A DNA stretch of 7,591 nucleotides from Candidatus Omnitrophota bacterium. GTDB taxonomy: Bacteria; Ratteibacteria; UBA8468; B48-G9; JAFGKM01. Position 1 is the stretch's first letter, and each line of letters opens with the position of its first letter. Below, in pieces: positions 1 to 6,024 of the stretch. The position numbers were made by a program, and so were the translations under genes. Where the stretch lies: contig JAMWCO010000064.1 in NCBI GenBank assembly GCA_023818785.1, positions 1 through 7,591 of the forward strand. The letters run 5' to 3'. Under the pieces are notes generated by a model. The model had not been told where the DNA came from. It worked only from the letters and a program-made list of their open reading frames with translations, and ran no database searches.

Positions 1-1052
1 TTTCCATTAACTTAATTATAGTTTATTTAGGAATAAAAGGGGGAATAGAAAAGGTCTGTAAAATAGCAATGCCTACTTTATTTCTTTTTGCTTTAATTTT
101 AGTTGTAAGAGTTTTAACATTAAAAAACCCAGAAAATCCATTATGGAGCCCTTTAAATGGACTTGGCTTTTTATGGAATCCTGATTTTTCTTCTTTAAAA
201 GATGCTAAAGTATGGATTTCAGCAGCTGGTCAGATTTTTTTTACATTAAGTGTAGGGATTGGCGTTATTCTTACTTATGCAAGTTATTTAAGTAAAGATG
301 ATGATGTTTTACTTTCTGGATTAACAAGTGCAAGTGCAAATGAGTTTGCAGAAGTTATACTTGGTGGAAGTATAATTATTCCTGCTGCTTTTGTATTTTT
401 TGGACCCGTTGGAATAAAAGAGGTTGCGAATCAAGGTGCTTTTGACCTTGGTTTTGTTACAATGCCTTTAATCTTAAAATCAATTCCTTTTGGTAAAATT
501 TTTGAAATTCTTTGGTTCTTTTTGCTTTTTCTTGCAGGACTTACATCTTCAATTTCACTCTGTCAACCAGCAATTGCATTTTTAGAGGATGAATTCAATT
601 TAAATAGAAATAGAAGTATTTTGATTTTTGGAATTTTATGTTTTTTACTATCAAATTTATCTATTCTTTTTCTTTCAAAAGGAGTTGTTGATGAACTTGA
701 TTTCTGGGGTGGAACATTTTCTCTTGTTTTATTTGCAACAGTAGAAACAATCCTTTTTGCATGGGTCTTTGGTATGGAAAATGCATGGGAAGAAATGCAT
801 TCTGGCTCAGATATAAAACTACCAAATATTTATAAATTTATTATAAAATATGTAACTCCATTATTCCTAATCTCTATTTTACTCTTATGGACAATTCAGT
901 ATGCAGTTCCAACTTTACTTTTAAAAAATATTCCAAAGGAAAATTTGCCTTATATTATTATGACAAGATTTATCCTCTTTTTACTTTTTCTTACTTTATG
1001 TATTCTTGTTAAAATCTCTTGGGATAAAAAAGGAGAAAAGTTTGAAAGTTAG
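1..1052 (+). CDS. LeuT-type sodium:amino-acid symporter (NSS/SNF family), 5' end outside window
   Basis: The reading frame is open from base 3 (349 visible residues), so the ATG at 69 is internal and the gene begins upstream of the window. The sequence follows Aquifex LeuT closely from about TM5 to TM12, so roughly the C-terminal two thirds is present. Landmarks, numbered from base 3, include the TM6 segment IFFTLSVG (about 78-85), which supplies substrate and Na1 contacts. The TM7 Asn-Glu pair (SANEFAEVILGG, Asn113 and Glu117) is next; the second acidic residue is typical of chloride-independent bacterial members. The TM8 motif LAGLTSS (about 177-183) holds the Na2-site Ala, Thr and Ser. By family knowledge this is an inner-membrane Na+-coupled uptake system for amino acids. 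The LeuT Phe259 position reads Ile and Ile359 reads Leu, so substrate preference may differ. A MetS-like small ORF overlaps its 3' end. Substrate is not determined. Confidence 0.95.
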   Translation, partial: SINLIIVYLGIKGGIEKVCKIAMPTLFLFALILVVRVLTLKNPENPLWSPLNGLGFLWNPDFSSLKDAKVWISAAGQIFFTLSVGIGVILTYASYLSKDDDVLLSGLTSASANEFAEVILGGSIIIPAAFVFFGPVGIKEVANQGAFDLGFVTMPLILKSIPFGKIFEILWFFLLFLAGLTSSISLCQPAIAFLEDEFNLNRNRSILIFGILCFLLSNLSILFLSKGVVDELDFWGGTFSLVLFATVETILFAWVFGMENAWEEMHSGSDIKLPNIYKFIIKYVTPLFLISILLLWTIQYAVPTLLLKNIPKENLPYIIMTRFILFLLFLTLCILVKISWDKKGEKFES

Positions 1053-1134
1053 TGGATGGTTTATGCTTATTATTTCATGGATTGCGATATTTGGAATTTT
1101 TATTTATAGTTTCTACAGGTCTATCAAAAAATAA
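1042..1134 (+). CDS. MetS-like small membrane subunit of the NSS transporter (30 aa)
   Basis: This 30-codon ORF starts at TTG 1042. A Shine-Dalgarno GGAG lies at 1032-1035, 6 bases upstream, and the ORF overlaps the transporter stop by 11 bp in another frame. The peptide begins MKVSGWFMLIISW and has a single hydrophobic helix (about residues 6-24, GWFMLIISWIAIFGIFIYS) followed by a basic tail, YRSIKK. Known MetS/methionine-alanine-importer small subunits are also about 30-60 residues, with one membrane helix and a short charged C-terminus, and are encoded directly after the NSS permease. Position, overlap, ribosome site and topology all match. The peptide probably sits in the inner membrane with the permease. 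Start choice: the only in-frame ATG (1063) would remove the helix's beginning and has no ribosome site. The assignment rests on context and topology, because the peptide is too short for sequence homology to be certain. Confidence 0.65.
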   Translation: MKVSGWFMLIISWIAIFGIFIYSFYRSIKK

Positions 1135-1147
1135 TAAAAATTGTCAA

Positions 1148-1942
1148 TTAAAATAATTTGCCATTTTTAAATTCTATTTCTTCCTTTTTGTTCTCCTCAT
1201 TTAATTTAACTAATGTTTGGTTAGATGTATCTATTTTTTCAATCCAATTTTTACTTTCTATATAATATACTTTTGTTTTATCAATCCATTTGCAATATTC
1301 ACAATTTTTGCCAATTTCAGGGATTTTATCTATTTTTAGACATTTTATAGCATCTTTTATCACTTCTTTTATTTTATTTATGTCAATTTTTACTTGTTTA
1401 ACATCAAAGTTAAAATTTATTATATTTTTTATTTGATCTGCATTAAAGTCAATCAATGCTTTTTCAGGATAATAATAAATGAGATATCCAAAATCAACTT
1501 CTTTTCCATTATTTTCTTTTTTTAGAAGAAGAGAATATATCCCAATTTGAAATTTATATGCTTCATGAGGTTCTTTATTATTTCCAAGAGAACTTCCTCT
1601 TGTTTTATGGTCAACAGGAATATATAAACCATTTGGAAGTTGAATAATTTCATCAAGGTGTCCCCATAAGTAATAATTTTCTTCAATATCATAATAATAT
1701 GTTTTTTTCAAATTTAATATAAGTTTACCTTCAACCTTCCCTTTAAGAAATGGAGGTAATTCTCCTTTTTTTCTAAAAGAGTTAAAATATTCCTTTATTA
1801 AAGAATCAATACCTGTCGCAATTGAAGGCATCGGTCCCCTTGGTCTTGAAATTCCTTCTTTAATATATAAATAAAAACATCTTGGACATTCAATAAAAAT
1901 ATTTAAACTATGTGCAGAAAGCCCAATTCTATTTATTTCCAT
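1148..1942 (-). CDS. PD-(D/E)XK superfamily nuclease, RecB/Cas4-like, with two CxxC pairs
   Basis: 264 residues. The nuclease core is visible in order: Gly-His-Leu-Asp (Asp97), then Val-Asp-His-Lys-Thr (Asp111, Lys113), the D-x-K of motif III, then Gln132-x3-Tyr136 (the QxxxY motif of RecB/AddB/Cas4 enzymes). An N-terminal CPRCFYLY (Cys19, Cys22) corresponds to the common CPRxFYL element of the family, and CEYCKW (Cys214, Cys217) lies near the C-terminus. The four cysteines could bind an Fe-S cluster or zinc, as in Cas4 and AddB, although those usually have one N-terminal and three C-terminal cysteines. The expected role is metal-dependent DNA cleavage in repair or recombination; the DNA partner is unknown. 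The gene stands alone: no cas genes, helicase or repeat array is visible. It is transcribed divergently from the permease at 2038 and converges on the transporter small subunit 13 bp away. No Shine-Dalgarno precedes the ATG, and the promoter lies close enough to give a leaderless mRNA. The product family is clear; the biological job is not. Confidence 0.85.
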   Translation of the reverse strand: MEINRIGLSAHSLNIFIECPRCFYLYIKEGISRPRGPMPSIATGIDSLIKEYFNSFRKKGELPPFLKGKVEGKLILNLKKTYYYDIEENYYLWGHLDEIIQLPNGLYIPVDHKTRGSSLGNNKEPHEAYKFQIGIYSLLLKKENNGKEVDFGYLIYYYPEKALIDFNADQIKNIINFNFDVKQVKIDINKIKEVIKDAIKCLKIDKIPEIGKNCEYCKWIDKTKVYYIESKNWIEKIDTSNQTLVKLNEENKKEEIEFKNGKLF

Positions 1943-1950
1943 ATTTTTAT

Positions 1951-1978
1951 TTTATAATTATTTATTCTTCATTGTCAA
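1951..1978 (-). promoter_or_regulatory. Sigma-70-type promoter for the PD-(D/E)XK nuclease
   Basis: On the minus strand there is a perfect -35 TTGACA (1978 to 1973), a 16-bp spacer and a -10 TATAAA (1956 to 1951). Eight bases separate the -10 from the nuclease ATG at 1942, so transcription should begin at or just before the start codon. No ribosome-binding sequence is present, which agrees with a leaderless mRNA. This is inferred from sequence match only. Confidence 0.65.
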
Positions 1979-1988
1979 ATAACCCCTT

Positions 1989-2010
1989 TTCCGGAGGACC
2001 GTCCTCCGAA
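1989..2010. repeat. GC-rich palindrome between divergent promoters
   Basis: CGGAGGAC (1992-1999) and GTCCTCCG (2001-2008) are exact reverse complements around a single central base. Two further pairs (TT 1989-1990 with AA 2009-2010) follow across a one-base bulge at 1991. It is conspicuously GC-rich in AT-rich surroundings. It covers the place where a -35 box of the permease promoter would lie and is about 13 bp from the nuclease -35 box. It could be an operator for a dimeric regulator shared by both genes, or a dispersed REP-like palindrome. It is unlikely to be a terminator, because no gene ends here. Confidence 0.6.
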
Positions 2011-2020
2011 GTTAAAAATA

Positions 2021-2029
2021 TGATATAAT
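2021..2029 (+). promoter_or_regulatory. Extended -10 promoter of the ArsB/NhaD-type permease
   Basis: TGATATAAT is a perfect extended -10 element (TG-n-TATAAT). Such elements need little or no -35 contact, and no TTGACA-like box is present at the right distance, where the palindrome lies instead. The -10 ends 8 bases before the ATG at 2038, again predicting a leaderless transcript. Confidence 0.6.
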
Positions 2030-2037
2030 TGTATAAA

Positions 2038-3318
2038 ATGAAAATCTTTACACTTATTATTTTTTTTATTGCATATGTTGGTATTGTTTTAAAAAGAGAG
2101 AAATCATTATATTTTGTCTTTTCTGCTATTTTTTTATTTTTAATTTTTAGAATAATTGAATTTTGGGAGATTTTAAATTTTATAAATTATAATGTGCTTG
2201 GTATTTTTCTTGGAACAAGTATTCTCTCTTATTTATTTGCATATTCAGGTCTTCCTTCTCATATAGTTGATAAAATTGTTGAAAGAAAATATTCAACTGG
2301 AATTATTTTTTTACTTATATGTATGATTACAAGTATTATTTCTGCTTTTGTTGAAAATGTTGCTACAATTATGATTATGGGACCTATTGCTCTTGAATTT
2401 ACAAAGAAATATAAAATTAATCCAATCCCTCTTTTTGTTGGTATGGCAATAAGTTCAAATTTACAAGGGTGTGCCACTATGATTGGAGACAGTCCAAGTA
2501 TAATTCTTGCTATGGAATCAAATTTAAATTTTAATGATTTTTTTTATATGCCAGGTTATAAACTTGGACAAAATTCAGGCAAACCAGGCATATTTTTCTT
2601 TGTTCAATTTGGAGCAATATTAAGTTTTTTTGTTTTATATTTATTTTTTAGAAAAGAAAAAGATATACATTACCAATATGAAGAAAAACATAAAATAAAC
2701 TCATATTTGCCAACATTTTTACTGATTTTAACAATAACTTCACTTGCTATAAGTTCTTTTTTTCAGGATAGGTTTTCATACTTTCCTGCTGTTATTTGCC
2801 TTACTTATGCTTTTTTTGGTATATTATGGTTGTTTATTAAAAAAAGAGAAAAAATAAATATGAAAGAGATTGATTGGGAAAGTTTCTTTTTACTTATTGG
2901 AATTTTCATACTTATTGGTTCTTTAAAAAAAGTTGGGTTTATTAAAGATATTGCAAACTTCTTATTGAAAACAGGGGAAAGTGAATTTAAAATATTTTTA
3001 ATGATTGTATGGATAAGTGTTTTTATTTCTGCTTTTGTTGATAATATCCCTTATACTATGGCTATGATTTCAGGAGTAAAAATTCTATGTAGTAATTTAA
3101 ATACAAATCCTTATATTTTTCTTTTTGGTCTTTTAATCGGCACATGTGTTGGTGGGAATATAACCCCTATTGGCGCAAGTTGTAATGTTATAAGTGTTGG
3201 GATACTTAGAAAAAATGGTTATAAAGTTAATTTTTTTGATTTTGTAAAGATTGGGTTTCCTTTTAGTATAATTTCAGTTTTAGGAGCAACTTTACTTTTA
3301 TGGTTTGTTTATAAATAA
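2038..3318 (+). CDS. ArsB/NhaD-type ion transporter (IT superfamily, SLC13/CitMHS-like permease)
   Basis: 426 residues with about 10-12 hydrophobic segments spread over the whole length, an inner-membrane protein. The protein shows the internal two-fold repeat of the IT superfamily. SAFVENVAT (about 102-110) in the first half matches SAFVDNIP (331-338) in the second, and NLQGCATMIGDSPS (141-154) matches GGNITPIGASCNV (372-384). In the fold these are the helix-breaking loops that meet at the ion site. IDWESFFLLIG (278-288) is the usual opening of the second half. Homologues carry arsenite, Na+/H+, citrate or other anions; the substrate cannot be read here. No arsR or arsC neighbour supports arsenite. 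The ATG at 2038 is preferred over an in-frame TTG at 2029, because that TTG overlaps the last base of the TATAAT -10 element and would lie upstream of the transcription start. The gene is divergent from the nuclease, sharing a control region of about 95 bp. Confidence 0.9.
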   Translation: MKIFTLIIFFIAYVGIVLKREKSLYFVFSAIFLFLIFRIIEFWEILNFINYNVLGIFLGTSILSYLFAYSGLPSHIVDKIVERKYSTGIIFLLICMITSIISAFVENVATIMIMGPIALEFTKKYKINPIPLFVGMAISSNLQGCATMIGDSPSIILAMESNLNFNDFFYMPGYKLGQNSGKPGIFFFVQFGAILSFFVLYLFFRKEKDIHYQYEEKHKINSYLPTFLLILTITSLAISSFFQDRFSYFPAVICLTYAFFGILWLFIKKREKINMKEIDWESFFLLIGIFILIGSLKKVGFIKDIANFLLKTGESEFKIFLMIVWISVFISAFVDNIPYTMAMISGVKILCSNLNTNPYIFLFGLLIGTCVGGNITPIGASCNVISVGILRKNGYKVNFFDFVKIGFPFSIISVLGATLLLWFVYK

Positions 3319-3330
3319 AAAGAGTTATCT

Positions 3331-3360
3331 TTGAAAATACTCAGTTAGAGATGGTAAAAT
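3331..3360 (+). promoter_or_regulatory. Possible promoter upstream of the short ORF and UroD-like gene
   Basis: TTGAAA (3331-3336) and TAAAAT (3355-3360) are separated by 18 bp. The -10 is followed 6 bases later by ATG at 3367, the same close spacing as at the other promoters here. Both boxes are one base from consensus. In DNA this AT-rich such pairs arise by chance, so support is moderate at best. Confidence 0.35.
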
Positions 3361-3388
3361 ATGGCTATGGTAAAGGTAAAGAAAAGAA

Positions 3389-3628
3389 ATGATAATCTGT
3401 TCCGAGACCTGGCAAGGTTATATGGAAATAGTGGCAAAGGGATATTTACACAGATTAGTCAATCATGGGAACATCTTAAAATATTATGAAATAGAAAATT
3501 TGGTGGCTAAAATCAGAGATAACCCAAAAATATTTCTTATAAAAGTCAGTGGGAAAAAAGTGGCTGGTGGAATGATTATGAAAATTTCTGGAGAGAGTTT
3601 AAAAAAGGACAAAAATGAGCCAAATTGA
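3389..3628 (+). CDS. Short ORF of uncertain status, possibly a gene remnant (79 aa)
   Basis: This 79-codon frame overlaps the start of the UroD-like gene by 14 bp and has no convincing ribosome site. Its stretch KIFLIKVSGKKVAGGMIM (about 47-64) faintly resembles the 'F-x-x-x-x-x-GK-x-V-A-G' strand of GNAT/FemAB-type acyltransferases, but nothing else confirms that family. A competing frame (+1 register, 3361 or 3367 to 3489, about 40-42 codons) follows the putative promoter directly. The same register, after three stops, reads open from 3523 to a TGA at 3616-3618 that overlaps the downstream ATG as ATGA. A decayed gene with frameshifts would explain both frames. It may also be non-coding. The region 3319-3614 holds nothing else recognisable. 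Confidence 0.25.
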   Translation: MIICSETWQGYMEIVAKGYLHRLVNHGNILKYYEIENLVAKIRDNPKIFLIKVSGKKVAGGMIMKISGESLKKDKNEPN

Positions 3629-4670
3629 AATATTTAAGATGACAATTAATCATCAACCGCATAACAAATTTCTTTATAAAGCAAGTTTTACTCCTGATTT
3701 ACAAAAAAGAATATGTGAAAAATTTAATATAAAAGAAGTAAACATCTCTGATTTTTTTGGTTTTTTTAACCCTGTAAGTGTTCAACCAGAAGAAGAAAAG
3801 AAAGAAATTGATTTTTCAAAATATTACAAAGATATAGAAATACCAGAAGGTTCTTTTATAAATTGGCTTGGAGTTCTTGAAATCCCGGCAAAATATTATC
3901 ATTTTACAGGATATATAAGCCCTTTAAGAAATGCAAAATCATTAAAAGATATTGAAGAATTCCCATTTCCAGAGAGTGAAAATTTATATCCAACAGGCAT
4001 GAAAGAAAAAGTAGAAAATGCACATAAAGAAGGTAAAGTAACTTGCTGTTTTATTGGCCATATGTATGAAAGTTCATGGCAAGTTCGTGGATATCAAGAG
4101 TTTTTAATGGATATGATTGAAAACCCTTCTTGGTGTGAATATATACTTGATAGATTTACAGAAAGAAATATTAAAATTGCAGAACTTGCTGCAAAAGCAG
4201 GAGTTGATATGATAATAACTGGAGATGATGTAGCAAATCAAAAAGCACTTATGTTTTCTTTAAATATGTGGAGAAAATTTATAAAATCAAGATGGAAAAA
4301 GGTCTATGAAAAAGCAAAAAGTATAAAGTCAGATATTCAAATATGGTATCATAGTGATGGGAATATTGAAGAAATAATAGGAGAGTTAATTGACATAGGG
4401 GTAAATATTTTAAATCCTGTTCAACCAGAATGTATGGATATTTATAAAATAAAAAAAGAATATGGTAAATATATTGTTTTTGATGGAACAATAGGAACAC
4501 AAAGAACTATGCCTTTTGGGACAGTTGATGAAGTTAAAAGAGTTGTAAAAGAAAGGAAAGAAAGGATTGGATATGATGGTGCTTTAATCTTATCCCCAAC
4601 ACATATTCTTGAACCAGAAGTCCCTATTGAAAATATTGTTGCTTTTGTTGAAAGTTGTAAAGATAATTAA
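3615..4670 (+). CDS. UroD/MtaA-family protein (probable corrinoid-linked methyltransferase-like)
   Basis: 351 residues, the usual length for the uroporphyrinogen decarboxylase superfamily, whose members form TIM barrels. Barrel landmarks are visible: AGVDMIITGDDVANQ (195-209), a strand ending WYHSDGNI (244-251), INILNPVQP-like ILNPVQPE (265-272), FDGTIGTQRTMPFGT (289-303) and a C-terminal LSPTHILEPEVPIEN (326-340). True heme-pathway UroD has an N-terminal arginine motif not seen here, so a methyl-transfer role like MtaA/CmuA is more likely. However, the canonical zinc motif of MtaA (His-x-Cys plus a later Cys) reads His246-Ser-Asp, with Cys273 nearby, so metal binding may differ. The MttB-family sequences downstream fit a one-carbon, corrinoid-protein theme, but no corrinoid protein is in view. 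The ribosome site AAGGA (3605-3609) sits 5 bases from the ATG. It converges on the PHP gene with 6 bp between the stops. Exact substrate unknown. Confidence 0.8.
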   Translation: MSQIEIFKMTINHQPHNKFLYKASFTPDLQKRICEKFNIKEVNISDFFGFFNPVSVQPEEEKKEIDFSKYYKDIEIPEGSFINWLGVLEIPAKYYHFTGYISPLRNAKSLKDIEEFPFPESENLYPTGMKEKVENAHKEGKVTCCFIGHMYESSWQVRGYQEFLMDMIENPSWCEYILDRFTERNIKIAELAAKAGVDMIITGDDVANQKALMFSLNMWRKFIKSRWKKVYEKAKSIKSDIQIWYHSDGNIEEIIGELIDIGVNILNPVQPECMDIYKIKKEYGKYIVFDGTIGTQRTMPFGTVDEVKRVVKERKERIGYDGALILSPTHILEPEVPIENIVAFVESCKDN

Positions 4671-4693
4671 ATATTTTCAATGACTAATTATCT
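4661..4693. terminator. Possible bidirectional hairpin at convergent gene ends
   Basis: AGATAATTA (4661-4669) and TAATTATCT (4685-4693) are perfect 9-bp reverse complements around a 15-base loop. They straddle the two facing stop codons of the UroD-like and PHP genes. The stem is almost all A-T and has no U-tract, so it would be a weak terminator. Position is the main support, and chance cannot be excluded. Confidence 0.3.
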
Positions 4694-5648
4694 CATTTAT
4701 ACCAAAAGGATTTAAATAAATATATCCCTCTTTACCATAAATTTCAACTCTTAAATATTTTTTAACATCTGGATTTTCTTTATAATTTATTTTTTCCCTA
4801 TGTCCAACAACTTCTCCATCTGATATCCATCTAATTTCTTTGTAATTATCACATTCTAATTTAATTTCACCTTTTTTCTTATTAAAAATAATCTTTTTTA
4901 TAAAAGGCATATCATAACCTTTTATTGCAGAACATATATAAAATTTCCCATTTTTAATTGCTTTTTTAACTTCCACCTCATCTAATCTATATAACAAAAA
5001 TTCAATCCAATTTATAGAAAAATGCTCCAAGTTATGAAAATCATCATTGCCAAATCCCCAAATAGGTTTTTCAGGCATTGTTCTTTTTAGTATCTCATCC
5101 CATATATCTGTATCTCCATAAATCTTCCCAAATTTTACCTGAACAGAAGGATTTAAAACTTCTATCCCTACCAAATTCGGATATTTTTTAAATAAATCAA
5201 CATACCATTCAACCTCTTTTTTATACCTTCCAGGATGAGCAAAAATAGAGATACCTGATATATTTTCAATAATTGTTTCCTCATTTGTATTTTCTATATT
5301 TTTAGGTATTTGAAATTTAAAATAACCCAAAATATGATGTTGATTTTCCCCTATTTCTATACCAGGAATTAAAAATATTTCTTTTTCATAAATATATACA
5401 CATTTGTTATGGTCTGTAATGGAGAGAATTGAATAGTTTTTATTTTTGTAAAGAGAAATAACTTCTTCTGGTTTTAGTTTTCCATCACTTTGATTTGTAT
5501 GTGTATGGAGATTTGCTTTATATCTTTTTATTTTTTCCCAGTTTATATCTTCATAAGGATTTATTATTAATTCCTTCTCTCTTATAAAAAAAGATGAAGA
5601 TTCAGAAAATAAGAAAAAAAGAACAAAATAAAAAAATAATCTCTTCAT
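4677..5648 (-). CDS. Exported PHP-domain metal-dependent phosphoesterase
   Basis: 323 residues from the preferred ATG at 5648. The N-terminus MKRLFFYFVLFFLFSES is a short basic start plus a hydrophobic stretch, read as a signal peptide or membrane anchor, so the enzyme probably acts outside the cytoplasmic membrane. All PHP metal-ligand motifs are present in order: NLHTHTNQSDG (His48, His50, Asp55), ITDHN (His80), PGIEIG (Glu98), FAHPGR (His138) and GFGNDDFH (Asp203, His205). These should hold two or three metal ions and hydrolyse a phosphoester; the substrate is unknown. A roughly 85-residue C-terminal part after the PHP domain looks beta-rich (alternating KIIFNKKKGEIKLECD and LRVEIYGKEGYIYL), like the small beta domain following PHP in other secreted members. 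A longer frame begins at a TTG (5687), but that codon lies in the -35 box, and an ATG at 5660 abuts the -10. The 5648 start also gives the cleanest signal peptide. Confidence 0.85.
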   Translation of the reverse strand: MKRLFFYFVLFFLFSESSSFFIREKELIINPYEDINWEKIKRYKANLHTHTNQSDGKLKPEEVISLYKNKNYSILSITDHNKCVYIYEKEIFLIPGIEIGENQHHILGYFKFQIPKNIENTNEETIIENISGISIFAHPGRYKKEVEWYVDLFKKYPNLVGIEVLNPSVQVKFGKIYGDTDIWDEILKRTMPEKPIWGFGNDDFHNLEHFSINWIEFLLYRLDEVEVKKAIKNGKFYICSAIKGYDMPFIKKIIFNKKKGEIKLECDNYKEIRWISDGEVVGHREKINYKENPDVKKYLRVEIYGKEGYIYLNPFGINEIISH

Positions 5649-5660
5649 CCCTTTTGGCAT

Positions 5661-5687
5661 CTTATAATACTTATTTAAAATTGTCAA
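5661..5687 (-). promoter_or_regulatory. Promoter of the PHP-domain gene
   Basis: On the minus strand a perfect TTGACA (5687 to 5682) is followed after 15 bp by TATAAG (5666 to 5661). The spacer is shorter than the optimal 17, so the -10 may be shifted slightly. Twelve bases lie between the -10 and the ATG at 5648, leaving a 5' leader of only a few bases and no separate ribosome site. Confidence 0.5.
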
Positions 5688-5736
5688 AAAAATCTAATCT
5701 TCCAAGTTATCCTTTGATGGTAAAAGATTAAAAAAT

Positions 5737-5980
5737 TTACTTAGAACTTAAGTTATCAATTTCACATTTGTAAATCCTCTCTATTTCCGTTTTTTTGCTA
5801 ATTCAAATTTATATTCTTTTATTAACTCATATGATTTTTCTCTAACAGTTTTTTTACCCATATTGTTCCAAACACTTAAAATTTCATGTTCAAATAATTC
5901 TGGAATCCAATATATTTTTCTATAGTTTTTTACTGTGGTAGGATGAGCAAGAAAACTTCCTTGTTCAATTGCTTCATTTT
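5737..5980 (-). pseudogene. Frameshifted C-terminal remnant of an MttB-family (trimethylamine methyltransferase-like) gene
   Basis: Read on the minus strand from 5979, the frame gives NEAIEQGSFLAHPTTVKNYR followed by IYWIPELFEHEILSVW. This aligns along its length with the partial gene at 7312-7591 (SFLGNYSTVKNYR, YWLPELFEHEPLSIW). Both match the C-terminal end of trimethylamine:corrinoid methyltransferase-like proteins. The open frame stops at a TAG after ELAKKRK. One extra base in the seven-A run at 5790-5796 (+ strand T run) would restore EIERIYKCEIDNLSSK and a TAA at 5737-5739, matching EIEKIYDYAKNEY of the paralogue. A single-base deletion therefore explains the break. The 5' side ends abruptly at about 5980, where ribosomal S19 codons of the other strand begin, so most of the gene is missing. 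It is not functional as it stands. Confidence 0.75.
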
Positions 5981-6024
5981 ATGTAACTGAGAATATGGTT
6001 GGACATCGTCTTGGAGAATTTGCA
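5980..6024 (+). pseudogene. rpsS: Internal fragment of ribosomal protein S19 gene, first copy
   Basis: Fifteen codons read YVTENMVGHRLGEFA, a nearly invariant part of bacterial S19 (family sequence ...PVYVTENMVGHKLGEFAPTRTF...). Homology stops after GEFA and the frame reaches TAA at 6040-6042. On the left it abuts the opposite-strand methyltransferase remnant without a gap. The piece is far too short to function (S19 is about 90 residues). Confidence 0.8.

Noticed and set aside
69..71. ATG at 69 as the start of the symporter
   Set aside because: The frame is open upstream to base 3 and the upstream residues (LGIKGGIEKVCKIA) match the NSS family, so this methionine is internal.
1135..1147. 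Terminator between the convergent small subunit and nuclease genes
   Set aside because: The 13-bp gap and its flanks show only A/T runs and no stem I could pair convincingly.
2259..2477. Minus-strand ORF of 72 codons inside the permease gene
   Set aside because: It lies wholly antisense to a well-supported membrane-protein gene, has no ribosome site and no family features. It is a shadow frame.
4279..4500. Minus-strand ORF of 73 codons inside the UroD-like gene
   Set aside because: It is antisense to conserved barrel motifs and rich in Leu, Tyr and Phe, as expected from the complement of AT-rich coding DNA. It is a shadow frame.
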